Part shown: positions 10,429 to 22,493 of the stretch, one piece after another
Layout of the letters: every line of letters begins with the position of its first letter
How positions within the stretch are numbered: position 1 is the stretch's first letter
Origin: Rhexocercosporidium sp. MPI-PUGE-AT-0058
Lineage: Eukaryota; Ascomycota; Leotiomycetes; Helotiales
Assembly (NCBI GenBank): GCA_020746875.1
Contig: JAGTJL010000012.1
Location: 744,001-808,000, forward strand
Reading direction: 5' to 3'
Length of the DNA stretch: 64,000 nt
Translations under genes and position numbers: made by a program
The notes under the pieces: generated by a model
Databases searched by the model: none
Told to the model about the DNA's origin: nothing
What the model saw: the letters and a program-made list of their open reading frames with translations, nothing else

Positions 10429-10619
10429 CCATAGAGGAGGCTAGGCATCTCCAACGCGCAGCTCGCTACCGCGATGGAAGCTACCAGGCCAGGAAGCTCA
10501 AGAGTCGTAGGAGCTCACTGATCGTTCACTATCTTCTTCCGCATCACGAAAACGAACAGTCTCTGTCCTACTCCTTCCACACCGAATAACCCACCTCCAA
10601 TCACACTCCATACCCAATC

Positions 10620-12154
10620 ATGTCTACGTTAGAGGATCTCGATGATCTTGAGCGGGAGCAGAAGGAAGACAAGAAGGATGGCGACAAGGACAAGAAGCCG
10701 GGGGAGAATAACGATCATGAGATGAAGGATGCTGAGCCCGAGGAGAAGGAGGAAGACCCCATAGATGAGGAGATCTACAACCTCAGCACATCAGAAATAT
10801 CGACGAGAAAACGGCTACTGGAGAATGATTCCCGAATCATGAAGAGCGAGTACCAGCGTTTGTCACACGAGAAGGCTACAATGGGAGAGAAAATCAAGGA
10901 CAACTTGGACAAGATCGAGAACAACAGGTATGTCAGGATAGGATCGTTGTGAGGAACCTGATGGCTAATTAATTGCCCGCCAGACAATTACCATACCTGG
11001 TTGGAAATGTTGTTGAACTCCTTGACCTCGACCCAACCGCAGAATCCCAGGAAGAAGGGTCCAACATCGATCTCGATGCTACACGGGTTGGCAAGTCTGC
11101 TGTCATCAAAACCTCTACCCGACAAACCATCTTCCTACCACTTATCGGGCTCGTTGATCCAGAGCAGTTGAAGCCAGGAGATCTGATCGGTGTAAACAAA
11201 GACTCATATCTGGTTCTGGACACCTTACCCGCCGAGTATGACAGCAGAGTAAAGGCTATGGAGGTTGATGAGAAGCCAACTGAAAAGTACACAGATGTTG
11301 GAGGACTTGATAAGCAGATCGAGGAATTGGTTGAGGCAATCGTCTGGCCAATGAAGGAGGCTGAGCGATTCAAGAAGATTGGCATCAAGGCTCCCAAGGG
11401 TATGCACAACAAAAGATAGAAAATTTCTCATGCTAATGTACAATAGGTGCCCTTATGTACGGACCTCCTGGTACTGGAAAGACCCTTCTCGCCCGAGCCT
11501 GCGCAGCACAAACCGACGCTACCTTCCTCAAACTCGCTGGTCCACAACTCGTACAAATGTTCATTGGTGACGGTGCAAAGTTAGTTCGGGATTGCTTTGC
11601 TCTGGCCAAGGAGAAGGCCCCAGCAATCATTTTTATCGATGAGTTGGATGCGGTTGGTACTAAGCGTTTTGACAGCGAGAAGAGCGGAGACAGAGAAGTC
11701 CAGAGAACTATGTTGGAGCTTCTCAATCAACTCGATGGATTTGCTTCCGATGACCGTATCAAAGTCCTTGCCGCTACAAACAGAGTTGACGTTCTTGATC
11801 CCGCTTTACTTCGTTCTGGACGTCTCGACAGAAAGATTGAGTTCCCTCTGCCAAACGAGGAGGCTCGGGCACAGATTCTCAAGATCCACAGCAGAAAGAT
11901 GACAGTCGATGGTGGAGTCAACTGGCCTGAGTTGGCACGCAGTACGGATGAATTTGGTGGTGCTCAATTGAAGGCAGTCTGTGTGGAGGCAGGTATGATT
12001 GCATTGCGGATGGGAAAGAACAAGATCAGTCACGAGCACTACGTGGATGCTATTGCGGAAGTCCAGGCAAAGAAGAAGGGTAGGTCTTGTCGCTGCTCAG
12101 ATATCCGGGGGTTTTTGCTAACTTGCAACAGACACCGTCAACTTCTACGCTTAG
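10620..12154 (+). CDS. RPT5: 26S proteasome regulatory ATPase Rpt5
   Basis: Four exons, 10620-10927, 10984-11399, 11447-12079 and 12132-12154, give 459 residues with correct phase throughout. An acidic/Lys-rich N-terminus and coiled coil are followed by the OB domain and the AAA+ domain. The AAA+ domain has Walker A G-P-P-G-T-G-K-T at residues 247-254, Walker B I-I-F-I-D-E-L-D with acidic residues 306-307, and the arginine-finger region R-S-G-R-L-D-R. The last exon is only 23 nt and encodes the tail D-T-V-N-F-Y-A. Its final three residues F-Y-A form the HbYX motif that docks into the 20S alpha ring and opens the gate. The assignment to Rpt5 rather than another Rpt rests on the N-terminus, the [11 protein letters not shown] region and this tail. 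Confidence 0.96.
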
Positions 12155-13029
12155 TGGACTGCTTGGTGTTGGCTTGTACGAAGGGAGTTCGGCATGGCAT
12201 GGTTTGCATACGCGGCCCTGTAATCATAGACACATCATGGATGAGTTTCTCCAATGATCACGATTCCGTAGATGAATGGAAAGTGGACACGGAGAGCTTC
12301 CATATACCAGATCAAGCCTCGTTTTATAGCTCACTAACTCACTTCGCTGGAATCTCATGTCTCGGCTTTGGAGAAGCGGGTATTTCTTCGGCCTAGGGGG
12401 TTGCATTTAAAAGGATTGTAGCAGCTCTCTCGGACTCCGACCGGAACTGTTGCTGCTTCTATGCCACATTTTGCCAAACACAATCCCAGTGACCCACAAA
12501 CTTACCCAGATCGATTCTACAGTAAACATCTCACACTTCCCTTTTAAACCCATGGTCAATGTGAGCTTATCCTCACCAAAAGCGATCGTAATGCCCTGTG
12601 CCCTGTGTATTCAAAGAAAAGAGTGCAAGGCTAAGTTCAAGGTAAAAATATCTTTTCTGGTAGGTAAGAAAAACAGTTACCAAATGGACAGTAAACAAAA
12701 AGGCGCGGATGCAAGCATGATGCGTGACTGCAATTTGCAAGTACAGCACATTATGACTTTTCCGAGAATCACTCTGTCTTGGATATTAGGTATATAGCGG
12801 AGCTAATCTATGACTTTGAATTCAATATATACAAAGAAGAAATTAAGTGTAATATAGAAGTCTTCTTTTCAACATCTTCACCAGCTCAAAGTAATTTTGT
12901 GGCCTCAGGCGATAGGCACCTACCGACTTCTTGGCAGCACCGCGATGCTGATCGGGATGCTCAACCTCGATTTCCGAACAGTTTTCAAGCACCTCCTCTC
13001 CACAAATTGACAACACCACACCCGTCATC
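12155..13029. other. Intergenic region, RPT5 / ATP14
   Basis: This 875 bp between two plus-strand genes holds the RPT5 3' end and the ATP14 promoter. The part around 12770-12850 is A/T-rich. The 115-codon frame at 12450 shows no domain and lies where untranslated sequence is expected. Confidence 0.55.
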
Positions 13030-13595
13030 ATGTTCACACAATCTCTTCGCGCTACGGTATGAGCTATCCTCAGCTTCAGATGCAGCAAAGCTAACAGTTT
13101 CAGCGCTCCTCGATCGCCCGTGTTGCGAGGCAGCAAGCCACCGGCATGGTCTTGAGACGAACCTTCATCACTCCTACCGCTGTCCGTCAAGGTTCGTGAC
13201 ATTCTCATCTTTTGCCAGACGGTCCAATTGCTATTGCTTTGGGGAAGAATCTCACCCGGACATGTTCTGGTTGGATGTGGACTCTGGGATACAAACAACT
13301 GCCGAGCGTAAAGCTAACATCCCTTTCCTCAGCGGATCTCGTCCAGGATCTCTACATCAAGGAATTGAAGGCCTACAAGATCCCACCCGTCAAGGCCAAC
13401 GACTCCGATGGACAAGTCCAGAAGTTCAAGGCGCCAGCCCCACCCCAGTCCCCCGAGGAAGCAGACATCGCGAACGAGTTGAAGTCGTACGAGACCCAAA
13501 CCGTGGATATCGAGGGCCAGGCTGAGGGCGGTGCTGTTGAGCAGGAGGTTGATTGGTTTGAGCAAGAGCCAGAGGAGGAAGAGGCTCACCACTAG
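13030..13595 (+). CDS. ATP14: Mitochondrial F1Fo ATP synthase subunit h (Atp14)
   Basis: Three exons, 13030-13056, 13104-13191 and 13333-13595, encode 125 residues. The first 40 residues are basic, Ser/Thr/Arg-rich and lack acidic residues, a good mitochondrial presequence. The mature part begins A-D-L-V-Q-D-L-Y-I-K-E-L-K-A-Y-K, the hallmark of fungal subunit h, and ends in a long acidic tail, as in yeast Atp14, a peripheral-stalk subunit. Intron 2 (13192-13332, 141 nt) is the longest of the gene and its donor is GTTCGT. The tiny first exon and early introns are typical of fungal mitochondrial-protein genes. Confidence 0.9.
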
Positions 13596-16500
13596 AGGCT
13601 TATTGAATGAGGGATGGCATGGAATGGATGGGACGATGCCGGAGATGGATGCGGATATCCAGTGTGTATAGCATAACTAGAGAATGAGACATTGTACAGT
13701 GAGGGCCATCTGTGCCCAAAAATTTGAAAGTGTTTCAATGCGGGTTTGATTTGAGTCTATGGCTAGTGCTATACTATTTCTGCTTTAACTGCTAAAACCC
13801 CATTCTGTCATTACCTCGGAACTGTAACTGGGGTTGATCTTTGAGAAGACTTCTGGAAAGACACAGAACCTATCGATTATGGGCTACTAGAGCTGTATAT
13901 TTCAGTAGTAAGCGTTACTTCCGTCACTAGTTGTAGAAAGTGTTTTGCTATGCAAAGAGATTCTACCCGTATTTGTTGTTTGTAGCAGCGATACACACTA
14001 TTTATCTTCATGGCGCTCTCTTCAATTTCAAGCTCTCAGTTTTCGATTAACTCTATTCCAGAGACAAAGTACGGGCATGATGCCAATCGTCCATCTAAGT
14101 GTCGTACACTCGTAGTAGGCCATATTTGCTTAGATCCCAGATACGTTGGTATAGTTGACTTGAACACTACAAAGCCACGTTCGTTGGTAGGGGATCCCCC
14201 GAGTTGCCTCAAACTGTCCCTCGATCTTCTTTACAGGTACTGAACTGAACACGTCTTCATGTTCCCCAAATCGCCTAGACTTGCAAATCTCATTGTCGAT
14301 CTAAGCTTCCTATTCAACACGGCACCAATGTATCTCACAGTATAAGCTGTTTCCGGAAGTTTGCTTTGTGGAAAGAAGGGGTCTCTAGTATATTCAGTTG
14401 ATCTGACTTCCCTTCTTTAGTCGCGGTTCTGAGCATCTTTCCCCTTTTCGTGCTTAAGCTACACTATTGCATGATTACCCTGATTCAGCGAGCTTCCAAG
14501 TAGGGTGCATGTTTTGATCGCCTTGCTTACACAATACTTCAATTTTTGCTTTCTCGGTACTTAGAAAGTCCTTGCTCATGGAAACAAGGCGAAGCCGCGT
14601 CCTCCTTAAAATTCTTCAAAACTCAAATTGACCTCTAACACAATATTTCTCGCCGTCATTCTGCATAAACAACTTTCCAGTTCACTAATCATGAAAGCAT
14701 GAATCTAGCTTCAGGCGTTGTAGCCATCGGGAATCAAGGAACAGGCTATTTTCTCGCTGCCTTTGGTATCAAGATCCTGTTGATAGGCTGAGGTACTTTA
14801 TACCAAAGATCTAGCGGCACTGTCCCTGCCCGCCCTCAACTGATGCAGGCCCAGCTTGATCGAAGTTGTCAAGATAGATCCACAGATCTCCATCGAATCC
14901 ACAGGAAACAATGCTTAGCTGTTGTAGAGAAGCACCGAACAATGGTGGTGATATATATATATCGTACCTGGCAAATGGACGACGACATGAACAAGTTCTA
15001 CAAAACCGCTTGATTTGAAAGGCACTGGTGCATATGGTTGTTGTGTGAAGGGTGTCTTGCCTAGGGCCGGGTATGGGAACGTTTTTGGTTGGAGCCGTTT
15101 AACAGTACTTTATTGGGACCCTGCTAAGGAATCGTTTGTTTGGTGGTATGCGTGTATGTTTCGGTATTTAGCCTTCGGCTTCTTCCCTAAGGCCTTATTG
15201 ACATTTGATGACTTTAGGACACTTGAGAATACCTTGAGGTAGATGACTAGGGGTTGATCTGTCCACGAATTCAATCAATGTTCAGAAGCCGGAAGTATGA
15301 AGGTATCACTCATAGTTGTCACTCCTCTAACCAGTACGCTTTCCCTAGGTCAGAGCTAAACGGTGCAGTCCCGATCAGAACAATCCTCTCTTAATCCTAA
15401 AATGGCGAGACTTTGGACCAAGTCAACACCTTACCTTGTGCACTACACATGTACCCAATGCGAAAACTCGGCTGAGGCAAAGGTGTAGCGATGAGGGTTG
15501 TACCAAGCTCAAGTAGTACTACAGATGACATCTTGCACTCTCTCACACAAATCACACCTCCGAACCTCCCTCTCTTCTCTAGAGCACCAAGACCAACGCC
15601 AACACGCCCATCCAATAGAACAGGGACCCGCGCACGCCAACCACAACTCCAGATTACCAATCACCCAGAAACATCAAAAAACCTACCTGTTCTTCAACGG
15701 CTCATCAACAAACTCAACACAACTCAGCCCCTCCGACCCTCAGCCCCCTCCGAGACCAAGCCAGCCCGGTAAGTCCGGCAACACCAATCGGTTACACCGG
15801 TACGGGACACGCAAGTGAGGGGGAAAGCCATCTCTTCTAGAATTCTCGGTATAAACCGGAAACCTACTACAGGAGGTCACAAAAGGTACGTACTTAGGTA
15901 CGTGAGATACGTAGGCAAGAGAGGGGGGGAAGCATGGTAAGCAAGGCACAGGAGGTACAATGGAAAAAACAGCTTTTCGGTCGGACATGAGTACGTTATC
16001 ATGCACGCACTACCTACGGACTGTGGCAGGCACGCTTTTGCCCTTGCGTAAGAGAAGGAACACATGCGATTATAGCAGCCGATCCGGTTTCACCTCTTCG
16101 TGTCCAGTGGTATGATGGGAGAGAGAAATGGAGTTTCTGTTGGGGATGAAAAGGGAGCACAACGCTTTTTTTGTATGCTATCAGCCGCATTTATCATCTC
16201 GAAGGTTGAAGAGAAGACAAGTCAAGCAAAATATGGTTTGATATGAACCCGAAACCGCAGATCGAGCGATTCAATTCAATGCAAATCAAATCAACCCAAC
16301 CCGTGAGAACACATACCCCTTCCGCATGCTCCAATCCTCATTTCCTATCCCTCCTCCAGACGAACGAGCGTACCAACCAAATGCGCAAAGAGAGCTCGCT
16401 GCTCTCGTGAAACATGACGCATGGCATATATCATATTCCCATATCCACATTTCAATGAAAAAAAAGGGCAATGCAGACTCAAGGCCCATTCCTCATTGAT

Positions 16501-16667
16501 AGCCAATCTGTATACGTGCTTCGTGATAGAGTCAAGTCGACCTAGCATTCATCCTAGACTCCGCCCAAATGCAAAAAAACTCCGGCCCTATGCGTTGGTG
16601 GTATGTAAGAGAACTCGTGAAAACGCAAGGAAATCATTTAGGAGAACGGAAGCTTCGTCGCACAAAT
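13596..16667. other. Gene-free 3.1 kb between convergent ATP14 and Sch9 genes
   Basis: No frame longer than 123 codons is present outside the antisense of the kinase. The interval contains a short (AT)n run at about 14950-14962 and the near-palindrome GTACTTAGGTACG at 15890-15902, shared with the Sch9 upstream region. Both flanking genes end here, so this much DNA is not explained by promoters. Confidence 0.55.
15890..15902 (+). repeat. GTACTTAGGTACG motif, copy 1
   Basis: A 13-mer identical to 20098-20110; an 11-base reverse-complement copy lies at 38755-38765. All three copies lie in long non-coding stretches. Confidence 0.6.
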
Positions 16668-19437
16668 TTACATGTCGAAGTGTCCACCGTTAAACATGCT
16701 CTGGTCTTCGTTCGTGTTCGTCTTTACGATGCCGCTCATTCGAGAGCTTCGCTTGTTTGCAAGAGGATCCTCCCAATCTTGGTCTTGCTTCTCGTCTTCA
16801 TCCATATCGTCGTAGTCCTCCTTGATGCCACGTGCTTGCATATGCTCCTCCATGGAGCTCTCATCGACGAATGTGAATCCCTTGAAATTGGCCTGCATGC
16901 CTGGCGAGAGAGGTGTAGATGTTGCAACGCCAGCTGCTAAAGCTGCAGCACGTGCATTCAAGGAGGATGCACCATTGAGGGCGTTGGTGAACTCGGGATC
17001 GAAGTTGGAAGTATCAGTCTCGGACTTCAACTTCGGCTTGAATGGTGGCGTGATAAGCTTCTTGGTTAGAGCCTCCCAGTCGATGTCAGCAAAGAATGGG
17101 TGTTGCTTCAACTCTTCCGCATCATCAGTAGCTCCGAGACGGTGTTTTGGGTTTCGATTGAGTAGGCCCTTCACGAAATTTCTTCCTTCCACAGTCAGGG
17201 TCTCCCTTGGAAACCGGACTTTGCCGAAAGCGATGTTCTTGTACATTTGCTGAGTATCCTCTGCGTAGAACGGACTCCAGCCGCAGCACATTTCGAAAAC
17301 AAGGACTCCCAGAGACCAAAAGTCGACCATCTTTGTGTATCCAGCTTCGTCCAGGAGTACCTCAGGGGCAAGATATTCGGTTGTACCACAGAACGTATTG
17401 GTCGTAGCGTTCTTGGTCAGGTTTGCCTTTGACAAGCCAAAGTCGCATAAAGCAATGTGGCCATTGGCATCCAGCAGGATGTTTTCTGGCTTTAGGTCTC
17501 TGTATACAATGTCATGCATATGAAGGTGCTGCAAAGCGAGAATGAGTTCAGCAATGTAGAACTTGGCCCGCTTCTCATCAAATCGTCCTTCCTTTTGCAA
17601 GTGCCAGAATAACTCTCCACCTGACATGTAATCTGTGACCAGGTACAGGTCTGTAGGGGTCTGGAAAGAGAACTTCAATCCAACAATGAAAGGAGAATCA
17701 GCCATGGCTGTTCTGACGAGAATGTTCCGCTCTCCGACCGTGTGCGCAACTTCCTTCTTCTGGACAATGACCTTCTTTTGAAGCACCTTCATGGCGTAAA
17801 TTCGTCTGGTGTCCTTCTTTCTGACCTGGTATACCTGCCCAAATGTTCCCTTTCCAATGAGCTTCAGAATTTGAAAATCATCTGGACCGTAGTGCTTCTT
17901 CTCTGTCCGCTGGAACGTGATTTCAACGTAGATCTCACCGGGAAGACCCGTGTCGGTATCGTTTCGGCCTCGAAGCGGGAACCATCCTTTGGTTGGTGAA
18001 CTATCATTTTCGCTAAGATTCGCTTCCAAGTCAACATGACCCAAAAATTCTTCCGCGGCACTGGATCGATCGTAGATTGTAAGATTGACTATCGAATCTG
18101 CTCCAACCACATCACTATTTCAGATTAGTACCGCTGGATGGACTAGGACTTGATGTGAGTACGTACAAAACGGCCTCAGTATCCCATTTGGGGTTCGTCA
18201 TGGATTTTCGTCCCTTACTCTTGAAATCGCGATATTCCGAAAGGCTGGTGTTGCTGCTTTGCCTACTCTTCATTGGAATTGCCATTGGACGACCTGAGTC
18301 ACTTCCTGATCGGGTAATAGGAATTCCTCCCATTGGGCTGCTCGTTGGGTCCTCATTCTCATCAATCTCGGATGGCAGTGGGCCTTTTGAAACCAGCTCA
18401 TTCCGCTGGAAGACCGCTACAACATATGGATCTCGGCTCTTGCGCAATCCCCTGGCTTCTGCAATTTTGACCGTAAGCTTTCCTTTGGGCGCTGGTGCTT
18501 GTGCTCCTGGTGGTGGTAACAGAGAACCTGCCGCAGTGGCTGCTTCAGCGTTTGACTTTGCTGCTTGTCCATTCGCCTTGTCTGATCCACCGCTGGTATC
18601 TGATGTGACTGTTTGGTTTGATAAAGCACGAGTTGGAGTAGGAGGGATACTCTTTGTAGACGGAGCGTCATCTGTTAGCTTCTTGAGTCGATCATAGGAC
18701 GGAGACTCATGAAATTCAGAATTCAAGCGGGAATGTGAAGGGGCATTGCATGAAGTGTCGGGATTGCGATCGCTAGGGTTCGAGAAATGGGCAGCGTGAA
18801 CGTTTGAAGTGGTGAGCACACTTGAAAGTGGATTCATTAACGACTCTCGACGAGCATTTGACGGAATTGATTCCGAGATGCTCTTGTGATGTCTGGAAGG
18901 AACAGCTGCAGTCCTCGCAGCTGCCTTCTCTTCATCTTCAGAGCCAGAATCGCTCAGCTTCAACTTGTGCAGTGACGGTGTCTGGGAAGCGGGTGGTGTC
19001 GGGTAAGAGTGCAGGGCTGATTGAAGAAATTCAGGTGCAGGTGCAGGTGGAAGAAGCCCCAGCTGCTCATTGTGGGAGAACGGCAGGGCTTCTGATTCTG
19101 CCTGGGGATAGGCACTCGCAGTCTCCATATTGCTATTGGAGTCTGCTGTGGCTGGCGGCAGGGTCTCAGCAGCCTTCAATTCTTCCGGGCGGGAGAATCG
19201 AGGTTTGCTTTCAGCCTCGTGCCCCGGAACAGAAATTTCAACAGGACCAGAATTGGGACTTGCAGTGGAAGAACCAGAAGAACCAGAACCAACCTGTCCA
19301 AAGTAACTGTGCATTATGCCTGGCAACCTCTTGTCTGAAGGATCTGGCTGTGGAGTGGCTATACCAGATCTAGGCGTATCGCTGTCGAACCCATTTGCGT
19401 CATCGTCCCTGCTGTTAAGCAAATCAGTAAGAGCCAT
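16668..19437 (-). CDS. SCH9: AGC protein kinase Sch9 (C2 domain plus kinase)
   Basis: Two exons, 19437-18167 and 18114-16668, give 905 residues; the intron 18166-18115 is 52 nt. A Ser/Pro-rich disordered N-terminus (1-315) is followed by a C2-like domain (about 320-485) containing K-L-T-V-K-I-A-E-A-R-G-L-R-K-S-R-D-P-Y-V. The AGC kinase domain follows: P-loop from Gly511, catalytic Lys533, Y-R-D-L-K-P-E-N with Asp630, D-F-G Asp648, activation-loop Thr664 in T-F-C-G-T, turn motif near residues 824-827 and hydrophobic motif F-K-G-F-T-F with Thr838. This order is diagnostic for Sch9, the TORC1/PDK1-activated kinase controlling growth, stress and ribosome biogenesis. An alternative first exon at 19982-19927 spliced to 19408 gives 914 residues and may be the real N-terminus (see findings). 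Confidence 0.94.
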
Positions 19438-19850
19438 GGTCAATTACAATGCAATTTCGACAAAACAAAAGAAACCCAAGAATGGGCTGGATGTCTGCTG
19501 ATATACAGAGGGCAAGGAGAAAAGAAGAGGAGAAAATGCATCGACAAAGTGGCTGGCAGTGAATGCTCAATAATCAGAAAATCTTTTCGTCCTGGCCAGC
19601 AGAGCAGCGCAGCGCAGTGCAGAAAAACGCCGTGTACCGTTCTTCGAACCACACATGGGAGAGAACATAGCCGCATCAGAACTTGGAGGGTGGCGGGGCC
19701 GGCCACGGAAAACCCCACCATCTATCTTCAGTTGAAGCATAAGCATGTGGGATGAAGGCCAGCACCACCTTGAGATGCAGCCTAGTCCACGGAGAAGACA
19801 AAGAGAGGGAGTGTATGCCATGGGCAGCGCTTTGTAGCAAAAGATTGTAG

Positions 19851-19875
19851 CCTCCTCTCCTCTCCTCTCCTCTCC
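19851..19875 (+). repeat. (CTCCT)n microsatellite
   Basis: Five pentamer units of pyrimidine-only sequence on the plus strand (purine-only on the SCH9 sense strand), inside the SCH9 leader or its putative first intron. Confidence 0.8.
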
Positions 19876-20097
19876 ATTGTCCCGGATTGGGAGAAGTAAC
19901 TTGACTCTGCGCGCACAAAAACGTACCTCGCCATCATCGCCTGGGTTGCTTGCTTGAGGAGATCCATCTCGTTGCCTGCCATGTTGGAGTATGCGCGTCG
20001 TGGCCTTTCTAGTTCGTTGGTCGGCAGAAGATGCAGAGCTCGAGTTGTAGTCGTGTGTTGGAGGAGAGGAGGTTCGAGGTTGTTCGTCGAGAGGTAG

Positions 20098-20110
20098 GTA
20101 CTTAGGTACG
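20098..20110 (+). repeat. GTACTTAGGTACG motif, copy 2
   Basis: Identical 13-mer to 15890-15902, here about 120 bp upstream of the putative first coding exon of SCH9. Confidence 0.6.
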
Positions 20111-20623
20111 ATGAAGTTGCCCCATTTATGGCACCGTAAAGAGGTAGGTGAGGTATAAGTAGTCTGCGGCTGGGGACGGTGGAGGTGCGAAGATTTCGGG
20201 ATTCCTCGTAAAGAAAAGTAGGGTCGACTGTGAGCGGCAGACGGGAATTTGAAAGCGTGTCTGGTTCAGAGAAGAATCTTCCAAGGTGAAGTTGAGGTGG
20301 CTTTGGGAAAAATGAAGAGAAAGGTACTTCGTCCCTTCCCTTCCCTTCTCCTTCCTCCCCTTCGATTCGGTACGGCGGCCGGCCCTTTACCGTGTCGCTA
20401 AAAGACGGACGGACGAAGGCAAGCCAGTCCAAGTCCAGTCCAAGTCCAGTCCAATACTCACTCTAGTCCAGCCAGTCCTTGACAGCCAACAAATGACTCG
20501 GGCGCGGCAACTAGAGAAAGACGAAGAAGTTGGTTATTGGTCTACGAGCAAAATGCACTGACTGACTGACTGCTCAAGTCAGGTCAATTGCCTCTGCCTA
20601 TATATCAGCTCGGCTGGGCGTGC

Positions 20624-20648
20624 TCGAGTCGAGTCGAGTCGAGTCGAG
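20624..20648 (+). repeat. (TCGAG)5 microsatellite
   Basis: Five exact tandem copies of TCGAG, each overlapping junction creating a GAGTCGAG palindromic-like unit; upstream of SCH9. Confidence 0.85.
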
Positions 20649-22493
20649 GCTGTTCCAGTGGCTATGTCAGTCAGGTCAGGGAGGGCCTGAGTACAGTATC
20701 AGGTGCGTGGTGGTTGGTGACCGACCGACTGACGGATAGGACGAATAGGAAACTCCCAGCACGGTGGGCTCAACAGATGGAGAAAGGGAGAGACGGCGGC
20801 TGAGACTCAACTGGCTCTTGCTGATCTATTATGGGTGGGTGGCCTTACCTATCAAATATTGCCTGTCGTCGTATCACTCACTCACTGCTGGCATATGCAT
20901 TCTGGGAGCACAGTACAGTCAGTAACAAGTCACCGATGGCATCGTTGTGAGGGAAGGGCGAATAGACTTTGCTCCAGGGCAGGGCGACCGTCGTATATGG
21001 ATTATGGACCGACCCAGCAAGAGAGGAGTAACACGGCCTTCCATGATTCCCATCTACCGACGTGCGAGATATAAAAGTTCGCAAGATATACCAAACGATC
21101 AACCGCTCAGTATCAAATCGCTATTCTCTTTCTATCTACCTACCATCTTGACCCACCGCGCAGTGCAGAATGATGATACCCTGGCCTGCTTGTGTCTCGT
21201 CTCTCGAATGTTTGAAATGCAGTCGTGCCCATCGACGTCATTTGCCCGATACCTTAGCCCTGGGTAGGAGATCTCCACTCTATTTATGGGGCCCAGTATG
21301 GTATTGCATTGCAGGTGCATGGCAGAATCAGAGTCAAGGGACGGGCTCGAAAACGAAAGGGTTGACCGAGGTCGGAAAGGGGGCGGTTACACAGCGCAAG
21401 GCGAGACGTGTGCTCATAGGTACTGTATGGTACTGTACCGTAGTCGGTCGTACTCTATCAAATCATGCTGACCCAGTCCAATATAAATCCTGCATCTCAG
21501 CCCCGACTTGCGAATCACTTGTCGATTCTCAGCGCCAGCTGGATAGAGGAGCTGACCTAAGACTTGGGAATGTAACCTGCCTAGAATAACACGAAGTGCA
21601 GTGAGACGGCGGTTGAAAAACTTGTGAGCCTCTACCTTCCCCCAATGTTGTTCCTCTGCGGCCTGCAGCTGCACCTTCTCCTGATTGTAAATCCAACAGA
21701 AACTCCAAGCCCTCAACACTGCACAAGAGTAGACAGGCTTTGTCTGACTGAGACATGTTGCTATCTTTCATTCACTCTTACCAATCAAGCCGACGACATT
21801 TGATAGACTCCTACCAATGACTCCAAAATCTATAACTCCCCGAGTCAACAGCGGCTCCTAGGTGTAACATCGGATTTGAAGTCTCGTCTCTGGCGTCCAC
21901 TTTTCCTTCTCATCACAGAGTGCTAAATCTCCAACCAATCTGATACCAGAGAATATGAATCAGGGCGCTTATCGCTGTGCCAGGCCGAGACCCGAGTTGC
22001 TTCTTTCTGTATCACCACTCTTGTGACCATTCTTTACAGCGGAGCCTTGGAAACTTGCTTCATGGGTCACTCTTGGGGAGGGGGACGCCCCTTTTCGCAT
22101 GTGATTGATGCTGAGTTTCCAGACTTGATAATCTAGATTTCTGAGCTGGTACTGTGAGATGTGTAACCTCGTTCGTGGTATTTGGTTCGGCTCTGTGTCT
22201 GAGGATGGACAGGTAGTCTTACCAGCTCTCCTCGAGTTCATTATTATCGTTTACACTCTAATATCGGACAATTCACTGGTCCAAAGGGAAGTAAGTGAAT
22301 GAGGATGGCCGGCGAAGGATGGGACTACCTGACTAAGCGAGATTATCCGCTAGTACATAAAAGGCCTAGATCAAATATGTCTAAAGACAGCCTCACATCG
22401 CATTCGCGTCGTCCAGAGGCGCGCAACAGTTTCGTGCACCAGTGGCAGAAAGTCACCACCACCGATCATTGAAACTCGCCAAACAACTCCAAA

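Larger units (their letters stand above)
9721..10619. promoter_or_regulatory. Shared divergent promoter region, TFIIB / RPT5
   Basis: A 0.9 kb interval between two outward-facing housekeeping genes. It contains a palindromic E-box TCACGTGA (10421-10428) and a GGTGGCGAAA element (10137-10146) resembling the yeast proteasome control element GGTGGCAAA. The last 120 bp before the RPT5 start are C/T-rich, typical of fungal transcription start regions. Confidence 0.6.
19438..22493. promoter_or_regulatory. Long divergent region, SCH9 / RSC7-type gene, with microsatellites
   Basis: Three kilobases separate the two starts. It contains a (CTCCT)n run at 19851-19875, interspersed AGTCC(A) repeats at about 20425-20480, a perfect (TCGAG)5 at 20624-20648 and the GTACTTAGGTACG motif at 20098-20110. 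The segment 19926-19982 may be the first coding exon of SCH9. No other gene is seen. Confidence 0.55.

Noticed and set aside
12450..12797. 115-codon frame between RPT5 and ATP14
   Set aside because: No domain, poor start context, and the expected position of the ATP14 promoter.
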